From assembly GCA_947500545.1 (NCBI GenBank), contig CANMSO010000004.1, forward strand, positions 248,001-312,000: a DNA stretch of 64,000 bases. Direction: 5' to 3'. Origin of the DNA: an uncultured Aquimarina sp. GTDB taxonomy: Bacteria; Bacteroidota; Bacteroidia; Flavobacteriales; Flavobacteriaceae. This document shows positions 34,114-42,896 of this stretch, in pieces. How positions within the stretch are numbered: the stretch's first letter is position 1; every line of letters starts with the position of its first letter. The translations under genes were made by a program, and so were the position numbers. Below the pieces are notes generated by a model. The model saw only the letters and a program-made list of their open reading frames with translations, was not told where the DNA came from and did not search any database.

Positions 34114-35922
34114 TTACTTTTTTTGATAACCACCATAATATTTTACAGGTGACCAATTAGGAATGATTTCTGGAAGTTTTGGATTTAGAGCGCTAAACTC
34201 TTCATTTGCAAATACTATTTTTCCATCAGTAATTGTTAAAACAGACTCTAATCCTGGAATCGTATTTTCAGAAATGGAAAAGTAATCTTCCGAGAGTATT
34301 GCCAAATCTGCATACATTCCTACTTCTAGAGTACCTTTTATTTTCTCTTCCTGAGAAAACCATGCACTGCCATTTGTATAGATGCGAAGCGCCTCTTCAC
34401 GACTTAACAAATTAGCATCGCTCATATGTTTAAGACCTCCAACAGTTTTCCCTGTAACCAGCCAATGCAGAGCAGGCCAAGGATTATAACTAGCAACCCT
34501 TGTACCGTCGGTTCCTGCACCCAATGGAATACCCGCTTTTAATATTTCTTGCAAGGGTGGTGCAGATGTAGCTTTTTCCGCTCCATAACGTTCTACAAAA
34601 TATTCACCGGCATATGCCATTCTTGCTTGTATAGCGATTCCGCCATTTAAAGCCTTAATTCTTTCTAAATCTGGTAATTTTATAGTTTCTGCGTGGTCAA
34701 AAGCCCATCTGATTTTTGAAAATCCGTTATTGGTTTCTTGGTTGACCTCTTCAAAGACATCAAGCATACTTGCTATTGTTTCCCCATAGGTGGCGTGTAC
34801 CCTAAAAGACCATTCTTTAGTGACTAAAAGCGTGACTACTTTCTTGAATTCTTCTCTCCAATTTTCTCGGTCTTCTAACAAGGGTTGGGGTGCAAGAAAA
34901 TTTTCAAAGTCACCTGCACTCCAGGTCAAGAATTCACCACCGCCTTCTAGTTCATACCCGTGTTCTAAATGCAATGCTCCATCGTGAAAAATTTCATTAT
35001 TGGACATATAATTTTGAAATTCGGCATACTCTTTCCCAATATTTTGAGGAAAAAGATAGTACGATAATCGCAGAGGCATACCGCCATCATTTGCTAAGGT
35101 TTTTGTGCCTACATAATTTTTCGGGAACTTGTGGCCGCCACCACCTGCATCGATGCCACTGGTTAGACCTAGTCTATTTAATTCTCTGTAAAACTGTTTT
35201 GTTGAATTTAAAATCTCATTATCGGTCATCGGTGGCAAAGCTCCAATACGAGCATATAAAATACCTGGATTAGGTTCTGCCAAAAGCACACCTGTTAGTT
35301 TTCCATCTTCTCCTTTTTCGAATCTACTTCCTGCTGGTGCTTCAGTGTTTTTATCAATTCCCAAGACATCCAAGGCAGCTTGATTTAGCCAACCACGGCT
35401 ATACAAATACAAAACATAAGTGGGAACGTCTCCGGTAGCTTCATTTATTTCTTCGGGTGTAGGGAACCGGTTTTCCTCGAACTGAAACGGGCTCCAACCA
35501 CCAATGACTCGTACCCATTGCCCATCTGGTGTTCTTTCTGCTTGTTCTTTCAACATTTCAAGGGCTCTTTTAAGAGTCTTTACACCATCCCATCTTAACT
35601 CAGCATTATAGAAACGTCCTCCTCGTGTAAGGTGTAGATGGGAATCATTTAAGCCAGGAATTACCGTTCTTCCTTTTGCATCGATTACTTGTGTTTCTTT
35701 CCCTTGATATGCTTCTACTTCTTGATTCGTGCCGTATCCGAGTACTTTACCATCCTTTATGGCTATTGCTTCTACCATTGTATGATTTTTATCCATTATG
35801 GCAACTTTTGCGTTATGAATAACAAGTTCTGCACTCAGTTTTTCTGATTTTTCCTTGCAACTGGCAAATAGTAGAGTCAATAGGCTAAAGACTAGGATAT
35901 ATGTTTTATTAATCTTTGTCAT
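34114..35922 (-). CDS. Amidohydrolase-family lipoprotein (YtcJ-like)
   Basis: 602 aa. Lipobox ending FASC (about residue 22). The metal-dependent amidohydrolase fold shows the HxH motif in NDSHLHLTRGG (about residue 95), later metal ligands in RVHATYGE and FDHAET, and the catalytic Asp in GAGTDGTRV. The YtcJ/NfdA group (amidohydrolase 3) hydrolyses N-substituted amides and formamides. As a lipoprotein it would act in the periplasm. It lies between the SnoaL and transporter genes in operon A. Substrate unknown. Confidence 0.85.
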   Translation of the reverse strand: MTKINKTYILVFSLLTLLFASCKEKSEKLSAELVIHNAKVAIMDKNHTMVEAIAIKDGKVLGYGTNQEVEAYQGKETQVIDAKGRTVIPGLNDSHLHLTRGGRFYNAELRWDGVKTLKRALEMLKEQAERTPDGQWVRVIGGWSPFQFEENRFPTPEEINEATGDVPTYVLYLYSRGWLNQAALDVLGIDKNTEAPAGSRFEKGEDGKLTGVLLAEPNPGILYARIGALPPMTDNEILNSTKQFYRELNRLGLTSGIDAGGGGHKFPKNYVGTKTLANDGGMPLRLSYYLFPQNIGKEYAEFQNYMSNNEIFHDGALHLEHGYELEGGGEFLTWSAGDFENFLAPQPLLEDRENWREEFKKVVTLLVTKEWSFRVHATYGETIASMLDVFEEVNQETNNGFSKIRWAFDHAETIKLPDLERIKALNGGIAIQARMAYAGEYFVERYGAEKATSAPPLQEILKAGIPLGAGTDGTRVASYNPWPALHWLVTGKTVGGLKHMSDANLLSREEALRIYTNGSAWFSQEEKIKGTLEVGMYADLAILSEDYFSISENTIPGLESVLTITDGKIVFANEEFSALNPKLPEIIPNWSPVKYYGGYQKK

Positions 35923-35934
35923 TAGTGAAGTTTT

Positions 35935-36339
35935 TTAATGATTATTAAATAGTGGTGAAGCATCCATTACCATTCTAAAGTCTTTGATTTTGCTTTTTTC
36001 CAAACGCATAATACTTACAGCAGGAATAACTACAATTTCTCCAGATTTGATTTTAAAATGAACATTGGCTTCAAAAACAGCATTATTATCTCCTAACCAA
36101 AGTCCAGTATTATAATGTTCCATACTCTCGATGAGTTGGTAGAAATTGTCCAGTGCTTTTCTTATTTCTTTTGGACCCTGAATAGCAGGGGCATTTCCAA
36201 ACCTGAAAAGGCTATCATCATTGTAGTGCTGAGTCACCTTTTCGGGAATCATAGTATCTACATCTTCAAAATATTTCCAAATAAAATCTGCGGTGATGCC
36301 TTTTTCAAAGCCTTGTGGTATTACAGCATTCTTTTTCAT
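35935..36339 (-). CDS. SnoaL/NTF2-like protein
   Basis: 134 aa NTF2-like fold (TADFIWKYFEDVDTMIPEKV, FRFGNAPAIQGPKEIRKALDNFY). It differs clearly from the other operon A member at 31782-32171. Its ATG overlaps the stop of the upstream isochorismatase-like gene by 4 bp, so the two are coupled. Function unknown; the family acts on or binds small cyclic compounds. Confidence 0.7.
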   Translation of the reverse strand: MKKNAVIPQGFEKGITADFIWKYFEDVDTMIPEKVTQHYNDDSLFRFGNAPAIQGPKEIRKALDNFYQLIESMEHYNTGLWLGDNNAVFEANVHFKIKSGEIVVIPAVSIMRLEKSKIKDFRMVMDASPLFNNH

Positions 36340-37082
36340 TTTTTATGCTCTTTTTCCCATTTGTCCAAGGTCTTCTTATAATCAATTCCTAGACCATAAG
36401 CGCCTCCCCAACGTTTTGCAAGGTCATTCATAGCTTCGTATTTTTCAGAACGAGCCCAATCACGATGAACTTCCAGTGCATATTGCATAGCGGTCATTGG
36501 TTTTATACCTGCTTGTATCATTCTGGCAATTGACATCGCATGTGCTTCCTCTGAAACACCACCTGATGCATCAGTAATGACGTACACATCATAACCATCT
36601 TCTTTTGCAGATAATGCAGCAGACAATACACAAACTTCTGTCCAAAGACCTGCAATGACCAATTTTGGTTTCTTAAAATCACCCACTGCTTTGACAACTC
36701 TTTTATCCTCCCACGAATTCATTGTAGTGCGGTCTATGTATTTTTTTTCGTCCTGAAAAAATTCACGGATTTCTGGAAATACTGGTCCGCTAAACGATTT
36801 TTCAGCAACTGTAGTTACTACGGTAGGAATTTTATAGATAATTGCCAGATTGGAAATAAGCCCGGTATTATTTCTAAGTTCCTCAATAGGCTGTGACTCG
36901 ACAGCAAATGCCATTTGGCTTTCATGGTCTATCAATAGAAGAACGTGATTTGTAGGATGAACTAACTCCTTTGAAGCATTGGCAGGGTCATTATTTGGAT
37001 TTGGATTGTACTGGTCCCATTGGGCGTTAAGGCTAAAAGAGATGAATACGATGAGACAAAGTGTAACTGCTGATTTTTTCAT
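36336..37082 (-). CDS. Secreted isochorismatase-family hydrolase (first gene of operon A)
   Basis: 248 aa cysteine hydrolase with a signal peptide ending LNAQ (about residue 21). The catalytic Asp is in VLLLIDHESQM (about residue 52), and the nucleophile Cys in LWTEVCVLSAA (about 151). The family (YcaC/isochorismatase/nicotinamidase) hydrolyses amides or vinyl ethers. Export is unusual for it. A TGGCAT element and a 26-bp palindrome lie upstream (37149-37164 and 37237-37262). Confidence 0.8.
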   Translation of the reverse strand: MKKSAVTLCLIVFISFSLNAQWDQYNPNPNNDPANASKELVHPTNHVLLLIDHESQMAFAVESQPIEELRNNTGLISNLAIIYKIPTVVTTVAEKSFSGPVFPEIREFFQDEKKYIDRTTMNSWEDKRVVKAVGDFKKPKLVIAGLWTEVCVLSAALSAKEDGYDVYVITDASGGVSEEAHAMSIARMIQAGIKPMTAMQYALEVHRDWARSEKYEAMNDLAKRWGGAYGLGIDYKKTLDKWEKEHKK

Positions 37083-37148
37083 TTTAGATGTGTTTTTAAT
37101 TGTTATTCTTGTTTTCCTTAAAATTTTCTATTGTGCTAATAGATAATA

Positions 37149-37164
37149 GCCTAAAAAGATGCCA
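37149..37164 (-). promoter_or_regulatory. Possible sigma54 promoter of operon A
   Basis: On the minus strand TGGCATCTTTTTAGGC: a good -24 element (TGGCAT) but a poor -12 (TAGG in place of TTGC, GC one base too far). Support comes from its position, 82 bp before the start codon and 85.5 bp from the centre of the palindrome at 37237-37262, as in operon B. Confidence 0.4.
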
Positions 37165-37175
37165 AGCTTTAAAAT

Positions 37176-37200
37176 AGTGATTAAATCACTGATAATCAGT
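37176..37200. promoter_or_regulatory. Overlapping small palindromes upstream of operon A
   Basis: AGTGATTAAATCACT and ACTGATAATCAGT overlap by three bases just upstream of the TGGCAT element. Both are near-perfect inverted repeats and could be a repressor site. Confidence 0.35.
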
Positions 37201-37236
37201 TATTATGGATAGAGCTACATTAATATTACACATAAA

Positions 37237-37262
37237 AAAAGTCCGATATATCGGACTTTTTA
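37237..37262. promoter_or_regulatory. 26-bp perfect palindrome (terminator of operon B and/or activator site of operon A)
   Basis: The core GTCCGATATATCGGAC is flanked by A5 and T5. On the minus strand it is followed by a T run, so it can terminate operon B, which ends at 37309. The same CGATATATCG core occurs in a palindrome at 43857-43878 at the same distance from a TGGCAT element, which also fits an upstream activator site. Confidence 0.6.
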
Positions 37263-37308
37263 ATCTTGAATAATTTGATTTAAGACTTTTTGTTTTTAAG
37301 TAGTTTAC

Positions 37309-37722
37309 TTAGTTTTCCGCTATTTTCTTGGTATGTTCAACAGCACCCTTTAATAATGAGGCAACATCGGCCGCTTCATCATCATAACCTGGTTTTGGTG
37401 TACTGGATAATATGTATTCTAAGTACAATTTATTGTCTTCCTCATAAACCACATTTGTAACTAGTGAGGTTGCTGAAGGGTCTTCTAAACTTTTGAATAT
37501 TATTGTCAAAGATTTAGGGTCTGACGTGATAATTTCCTTCAGCTTCTTACCGTTACCAAGTACCATTTCTCTAATAATCGTATTGTCATCTATCTGCTCC
37601 AAGACCTTGACATTAGTGATGCTCTTTATATACTTCTGAGGGTTCTTGGTTTTATCCAACAATAAATTCCAAAGATTTTCCTTTGTTGTATCAACTTGTA
37701 CTCTGTGGGATGCTAAAGCCAT
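37309..37722 (-). CDS. SRPBCC-family protein (DUF1857/AtaL-like)
   Basis: 137 aa, cytoplasmic, START-like ligand-binding fold: ASHRVQVDTTKENLWNLLLD at the N-terminus and the long C-terminal helix AADVASLLKGAVEHTKKIAE. This resembles the AtaL/DUF1857 subgroup. It is the last gene of operon B, 3 bp after the WrbA-like gene. The role is unknown; a carrier or cyclase for a hydrophobic intermediate is possible. Confidence 0.7.
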   Translation of the reverse strand: MALASHRVQVDTTKENLWNLLLDKTKNPQKYIKSITNVKVLEQIDDNTIIREMVLGNGKKLKEIITSDPKSLTIIFKSLEDPSATSLVTNVVYEEDNKLYLEYILSSTPKPGYDDEAADVASLLKGAVEHTKKIAEN

Positions 37723-37725
37723 AGT

Positions 37726-38304
37726 CTATGCGTTGAATTTGATAGTAACTTCAGCTATTCGCTCTCCATATGCTTTTGCGAAAGCAATATCACCTGCTGG
37801 TGGTGTGTTTTCTGGGCTATCATTTTCTGACTGCGCCATTGCGCCAATATAACCTCCAAGTCGATTGGCCACTTCTGGGTCGGGAATGTGAGCTTCTTTA
37901 TTTTTACCGGCAAACATTCCTGGTCCAGCCCATATCATACCGTGCTGCATTGCCAAGGTTACAAATTGCAATAAGGTATTTACCTTGTTGCCCGACATTG
38001 AGCCAGAATTCGTAAAGCCACCAGCTATTTTGTCTTTCCATAAATGTTGGAACCAAGGTTTTGAAGTGGCGTCCTGAAATATTTTAAACGGCCCTGAAGC
38101 AGCGCCCATATAGGTTGGTGCTCCAAAAATAATAGCATCGGCGTCATTTAGTTGTTGCCATTCATTTTCTGTAATGTTCCCATCTTGGTGTATTTTAATA
38201 AGTTGAGAAGTAGAGCTTTCTGTTTTTGCTCCTTCCGCAACGGATTTTGCTATTACTTCTGTATGGCCAAAGCCAGAGTGATAAACGATTGCAATTGTTT
38301 TCAT
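37726..38304 (-). CDS. Flavodoxin-fold NAD(P)H:quinone oxidoreductase (WrbA-like)
   Basis: 192 aa. The FMN phosphate-binding loop is YHSGFGHTEVIAKSV (residues about 8-22), followed by FGAPTYMGAASGPFK (about 77-91) and the GGFTNSGS segment (about 113). The WrbA family reduces quinones by two electrons and protects from oxidative stress. Cytoplasmic. Operon B also encodes an exported relative at 42897-43709. Confidence 0.8.
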   Translation of the reverse strand: MKTIAIVYHSGFGHTEVIAKSVAEGAKTESSTSQLIKIHQDGNITENEWQQLNDADAIIFGAPTYMGAASGPFKIFQDATSKPWFQHLWKDKIAGGFTNSGSMSGNKVNTLLQFVTLAMQHGMIWAGPGMFAGKNKEAHIPDPEVANRLGGYIGAMAQSENDSPENTPPAGDIAFAKAYGERIAEVTIKFNA

Positions 38305-38319
38305 AAATTATAAGTGATT

Positions 38320-39348
38320 TTAATTAGTATCTTTTAAATATTGACTTATTCTTGTTATTAGTTGATTTCCTTCTGTAATAGCTGCACCCATTTGAAAAAA
38401 GCCATGAACTTGTCCATCGTAATGCCAATGGGTAACTTTCACTTTGGCTGATTTCAATTTTTGTACATAAGCTTCTCCTTCAGAATGTAAAGGGTCAAAT
38501 CCTCCCGTAATGATTAAAGTTTCGGGTATATTCGAAAGATTGTCTGCTTGTAAGGGTGATAGATAATGATGGTTTATGTCAGCATCATCTTTTGTATACA
38601 TGGCTACATTGGCAGTCATAGCATCTTTGGTCAACACATATCCTTTGCTGCCTAATTCTTCCCACGAAGTTGAAACTAAAGTCAAATCAGTATTGGGATA
38701 AATAAGCAATTGCCCTTTTATAGAAGGACCGTTTTTATCTCTGGCCATAAGTGTGGTAACGGTTGCTAGATTTCCACCTGCACTGTCTCCGCCAATGTAT
38801 ATTTGCTCAGCATTGCCGTTAATTTTTTCGGCATTATCGTATAGCCATTGTAATACTTCATAGCAATCATTTAGCCCTGCTGGGTAAGGGTACTCAGGTG
38901 CCAAACGATAATCTATACCAATTACCAAAAAGCCACTTCTGTTTGCCAATGCACGTAACGGTCTATCGTGGGTTTCCAGATTACCAGCAGTAAAACCACC
39001 ACCGTGAATATAGAGTAATATCGGCAACTTTTTTTTGTCATTAGGTGTGTAAATTCTAATGGGTGTTTGATGGCCTTTTTTTGAAGCTACATTTCTATTT
39101 TCTATGTTAAATACTTTTTCAGCTTCTCCTGCCATAGGGATGATGCCTTCATATCCTTTTCTTCCCGCTTCTAGTTTTTGAGTATCGCTCATTATTGCCA
39201 TTTTATCAGCATTTTCTGCATAGTGTTTAGCCATATTTTCTATGACCGTTTTTGCTTCTTTATCCATAGTAGTTGATTTATTTTGTTGTGTATACCCTTT
39301 GGTTATAAACACGAAGAGTGCCAATATTTGTATAATTAGTTTTTTCAT
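38320..39348 (-). CDS. Secreted alpha/beta hydrolase (HSL/acetyl-esterase type)
   Basis: About 342 aa. Signal peptide ending GYTQ. The hormone-sensitive-lipase signature HGGGFTAGN (about residue 110) and nucleophile GDSAGGNLA (about 180) are clear; the acid lies in GGFDPLHSEG and the His in DGQVHGFFQ. Carboxylesterases of this type cleave short-chain esters. Start ATG 39348 begins the signal peptide; the frame extends further to 39390 into the pirin gene, which is unlikely. Confidence 0.85.
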   Translation of the reverse strand: MKKLIIQILALFVFITKGYTQQNKSTTMDKEAKTVIENMAKHYAENADKMAIMSDTQKLEAGRKGYEGIIPMAGEAEKVFNIENRNVASKKGHQTPIRIYTPNDKKKLPILLYIHGGGFTAGNLETHDRPLRALANRSGFLVIGIDYRLAPEYPYPAGLNDCYEVLQWLYDNAEKINGNAEQIYIGGDSAGGNLATVTTLMARDKNGPSIKGQLLIYPNTDLTLVSTSWEELGSKGYVLTKDAMTANVAMYTKDDADINHHYLSPLQADNLSNIPETLIITGGFDPLHSEGEAYVQKLKSAKVKVTHWHYDGQVHGFFQMGAAITEGNQLITRISQYLKDTN

Positions 39349-39373
39349 ATCATTACGTTTTAACTTAATTTTT

Positions 39374-40078
39374 TTACATCGGTATTTCAATAATTAGAAT
39401 ATCAGCATCCTCAATATTTTTTATCCAAATAGAGTCGGTATCTGTAATTTCCAACGCATCTCTTTGCTCCAAAAGTTCGTCTTGAAATTCAATGACCCCA
39501 TCGATGACCATCAGAAAAATACCATTACCTTTTTCATTCGTTTTGAATTCTACAAACCGACCTTCATCAAATGTGCCTCTAACTACATAAGCATTTTGCT
39601 GAATTTTTAAAGGTGTATTATCAAAATGTGATGGTCCTGCCAGCACTTTCCACTCATCGAACCAATCTTTTGGTTTAAAGTGTACTATCCTAGATTTAGG
39701 AAGTACATTGAGCGTATTCGGTTCTATCCAGATTTGAAATTGTTTTGCTTCCTTTTCACTAATATTTAAATCAGAATGAGTGACTCCCGTGCCAGCCGTT
39801 ATCGCTTGTACATCATTTGCCCTGATATTGCGGGTACCGGAAATATCGGTATGCTCTAAATCACCCTGAAACTGAATGGTAATGATTTCAAAATTATCGT
39901 GAGGGTGTTCAGGGAATCCTTTGCCGGGTTGAATTATGCTGTCATTAAAAACACGTAGTTTGCCAAACCCCATTCGCTGCGGATTGTGATACTGCCCAAA
40001 ACTGAATGAGTATCGAGCCTTAAACCACCCAAAATTGGCAGTACCGCGTTCGTCTGATTTACATATAGAATATTTCAT
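39374..40078 (-). CDS. Pirin-family bicupin
   Basis: 234 aa. The metal site is visible as EHPHDNFEI (about residues 56-64) and TGVTHSDLN (about 96-104). The N-terminal SICKSDERGTANFGWF is a pirin start. It lies 6 bp after another pirin gene; the two pirins are clearly diverged, so this is not a recent duplication. Possible roles are quercetinase-like dioxygenation or redox sensing. Confidence 0.85.
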   Translation of the reverse strand: MKYSICKSDERGTANFGWFKARYSFSFGQYHNPQRMGFGKLRVFNDSIIQPGKGFPEHPHDNFEIITIQFQGDLEHTDISGTRNIRANDVQAITAGTGVTHSDLNISEKEAKQFQIWIEPNTLNVLPKSRIVHFKPKDWFDEWKVLAGPSHFDNTPLKIQQNAYVVRGTFDEGRFVEFKTNEKGNGIFLMVIDGVIEFQDELLEQRDALEITDTDSIWIKNIEDADILIIEIPM

Positions 40079-40084
40079 CTTGAT

Positions 40085-40801
40085 TTAAATTTCTAAAGGC
40101 ACATCTATTATTAGAATATCTGTAAGATTATTGAATTTAATTTCTACTGAATCTGTGTCTACCAAACCAAAACCATCTCTTCTTTGCAAGCGTTGATTTT
40201 TAATTACCATATCACCTTCGATAATAAAAAGATAAACACCGTTCCCTTTTTGCTTTTTGGTATAGGTTAGTGATTCATTTTCTTGAAAAGTTCCTCGCCA
40301 CATCCATACGTTTTGACCTATACGCAAACTTTCCTCTTTCCCTTTTGGCGAGACCAATAATTGTAGTTTGTCTTCTCTAGAAAGAGGATCGCTTATCATC
40401 GTTTGATATTTGGGCGATACATTTCGTTCTCTTGGTAAAAACCAGATTTGTAAATTATCTATAGGTATGTCATCGGAATGATTATATTCGGAATGATGGA
40501 TTCCAGTTCCTGCGGAAATTAGCTGCACAGCATTTTCAACATTGACACCTTCATTGCCAGCAGTGTCTGAATGCACCATAGCACCACTAATGACAACACT
40601 TACTATTTCCATATTATCGTGTGGATGCATTCCAAATCCTTTTCCGCCAGGGGCTATAATACCATTATCAAGAATAATCATAGCACCAAAATGTCTTCTA
40701 TCGGGTGTTGGTGGATTATTCGGATTAAAGGACTGATACAATTGTATCCAGCCCATATCTCTATGACTTCTTGTGTGTTGCGGATGATAGACTGTTTTCA
40801 T
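40085..40801 (-). CDS. Pirin-family bicupin
   Basis: About 238 aa. The metal site is MHPHDNMEI (about residue 56) with TGIHHSEYN (about 96). The start is at ATG 40801 (MKTVYHPQHTRSHRDMGW), the usual pirin N-terminus; the frame extends nine codons further without conserved sequence. Third pirin of the island; the next gene downstream is also a pirin. Confidence 0.85.
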   Translation of the reverse strand: MKTVYHPQHTRSHRDMGWIQLYQSFNPNNPPTPDRRHFGAMIILDNGIIAPGGKGFGMHPHDNMEIVSVVISGAMVHSDTAGNEGVNVENAVQLISAGTGIHHSEYNHSDDIPIDNLQIWFLPRERNVSPKYQTMISDPLSREDKLQLLVSPKGKEESLRIGQNVWMWRGTFQENESLTYTKKQKGNGVYLFIIEGDMVIKNQRLQRRDGFGLVDTDSVEIKFNNLTDILIIDVPLEI

Positions 40802-40856
40802 ATTGATCCTAAGGCTACTAGCTAACATACCAATAGCCTTTTAGTTTTGTTACTAA

Positions 40857-41471
40857 TTAATGTGTTTCTGCCTTATCTCCCTCAACCAAAGGTGCAAGGA
40901 TTTCTTCATACATAATACCTTGTATTTTTCTTCCTCTTTCATCTGCCCAGTTTGCTGCTAGTTCTGCCATTACTTGGTTGGTAGAAGTAATAATAACTCC
41001 TTCTTTTTCCATTCTTCGAATTGCAGTTTCATCGGCTACCTGTGTTGGTGAACCTCCGCCATCTACGACTACTTGAACATCATACCCGTCTTCTAAGGCA
41101 CTTATTGCAGGGAAAACGATACAGACATCGTTAGTAAGCCCACACATTATCAGTTTCTTTTTACCTGTTGCTTCGACAGCTTTTTTGAAATCATCATAAT
41201 CCCAAGCATCCACAATTCCCGGTCGTTTCACACGATTGGCGAATGCCTCAGGTGCGATGTCTTGAATATCCTGTAATAGTGGTCCTTGAAATTCATCTTC
41301 CATACTGCTAGTCAATATCAAGGGCATTCCTGTTTCTACTGCTGTTCTTGCAAGGGCTCTTGTATTTTGAACCAAATCTTTATGAGGTAAATTGATAGCA
41401 AGTTTAATTGTTCCTTGTTGATGGTCTATGAGCAACATTGCTGCGTTGTCTACTGTAAATTTATTTTTCAT
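40857..41471 (-). CDS. Isochorismatase-family hydrolase (YcaC-like)
   Basis: 204 aa cytoplasmic cysteine hydrolase. The Asp is in MLLIDHQQGT (about residue 16) and the Cys in GLTNDVCIVFPA (about 119), with a cis-peptide-type GGSPTQ region. YcaC proteins are hydrolases of unknown substrate. Its counterpart in operon A is exported, so the two operons could place the same kind of reaction on two sides of the inner membrane. Confidence 0.85.
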   Translation of the reverse strand: MKNKFTVDNAAMLLIDHQQGTIKLAINLPHKDLVQNTRALARTAVETGMPLILTSSMEDEFQGPLLQDIQDIAPEAFANRVKRPGIVDAWDYDDFKKAVEATGKKKLIMCGLTNDVCIVFPAISALEDGYDVQVVVDGGGSPTQVADETAIRRMEKEGVIITSTNQVMAELAANWADERGRKIQGIMYEEILAPLVEGDKAETH

Positions 41472-41498
41472 TGTCTTTATGTTTTATATGAATACTAT

Positions 41499-42833
41499 TT
41501 AAAATGTGAATTTTGATGTGAGTATTAGATAATAAATGTTGTCATTAAAGTTTTCGCGCTTTAAAAAGTCTCCAGGTAGGATGATATTAGATTCTATATC
41601 GGTTTCAAAAAATGCGTTCCAGTTGTATTTAAAATTGAATCCTACTTGATGTGCTACAAACTTTTCATCATTTACCGAAGGATAGGTTACTCTCCCTCCC
41701 GAAGAATAAATAGCATCTGTATTAGAATATCTCCAGAACGCATAATATCCTAATTCGGTAGATAATTTTTTGGTGTGATATGTAATATTGGTATGGACAT
41801 CGATTAGATTGTAAGGCCCAAATCTCGCAACTCGACCAAAATATGCAGCGTCTGGATATAATGGATTAAAGGTGTTCAATGTACCATCGGTAGGATTTGT
41901 GTCTCCACTAATTACCTCTGTATTGAACTCGTAATCCAAGGAATCACTAATGGGGTATTTACCGCTTACTGATAGTGTCCATGCATTGATATTTTGAACT
42001 CCTATAGTCCCGAACTGATATACAAACTCATTATTGAATTTCCATTTTGCTATTGACAAGTCGGTTCTAAGCCCTAGACTATGTCTGGTTTCCTGACCAC
42101 TTGCAGCTTCGAAATTTTCAACTTCAGCGCTATATCCTAAATAATATAGCTCTGCATTAAGGCTCTTACTTTTGTAGCGATTATAATTTCCCCAGATATA
42201 GTTATCGAATGCGTAAAAGTTATTGTCGAGAACACCAATTTCGTTAGCAACGTTTGATAGTAAAAGTGCTTCCGAAGAAAAATTCTTCCATCTATATGTA
42301 AAACGAATAGCATCAAACGAGAGCCTTACATTTGGCCCTTCTCTAATGGCAATTAATCGTCTTGAACCGTAATTGAAGTTTTCTCTTCCTATGGCGATTT
42401 CGTAGTTGCCGTTGTCATAAATGAAGAAAAGTTGATTAATGTATAGTCTGTCATCGTCGACAGGCGTTGGTATTTCTTTGTTGATACTATGGCTTGTTCC
42501 CAATTCTGAAAAAAGTTGCCATTTATTCGACCTAACATCTATATGGAAAAGTCCTCGACTTAGAAACCAATTATTATCAGGCACACTCTCTTTTTGAAAT
42601 CGGGGATTATCGAGAACCTCCCATTGAAAACGATAGCTACCTCCAGGCGATAGTATCAGGCCGTCTGTAATTTCTATATACTTTAATTTAGAATACAAAT
42701 TGTTCTTCTTATCACTAAATTGTTTGATAGCATCATTTTGCCTCAAAAGGGTAAATTGGGTTTTATCAGTTTGTGCAATTGAGGTTGTAGTTATCATAAT
42801 TAGTATGAGATATGTAATTCTTGAGCCATACAT
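41499..42833 (-). CDS. Alginate-export-type outer-membrane beta-barrel (operon B)
   Basis: 444 aa, with a signal peptide (residues about 1-20, ending SIAQ) and a barrel ending LILTSKFTF. It shares with the operon A barrel the blocks LLRQNDA, IGRENFNYGSRRLIAIREGP, YPDAAYFGRVARFGPYNLID and VNDEKFVAHQ, so the two are paralogues. It probably forms an outer-membrane channel for the compound handled by the operon. Confidence 0.8.
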   Translation of the reverse strand: MYGSRITYLILIMITTTSIAQTDKTQFTLLRQNDAIKQFSDKKNNLYSKLKYIEITDGLILSPGGSYRFQWEVLDNPRFQKESVPDNNWFLSRGLFHIDVRSNKWQLFSELGTSHSINKEIPTPVDDDRLYINQLFFIYDNGNYEIAIGRENFNYGSRRLIAIREGPNVRLSFDAIRFTYRWKNFSSEALLLSNVANEIGVLDNNFYAFDNYIWGNYNRYKSKSLNAELYYLGYSAEVENFEAASGQETRHSLGLRTDLSIAKWKFNNEFVYQFGTIGVQNINAWTLSVSGKYPISDSLDYEFNTEVISGDTNPTDGTLNTFNPLYPDAAYFGRVARFGPYNLIDVHTNITYHTKKLSTELGYYAFWRYSNTDAIYSSGGRVTYPSVNDEKFVAHQVGFNFKYNWNAFFETDIESNIILPGDFLKRENFNDNIYYLILTSKFTF

Positions 42834-42896
42834 TATTTCTTTTTATGAGATATAGGTAGAACAGTTTTGGACAATGATTTAAATCGTTTTATCATA

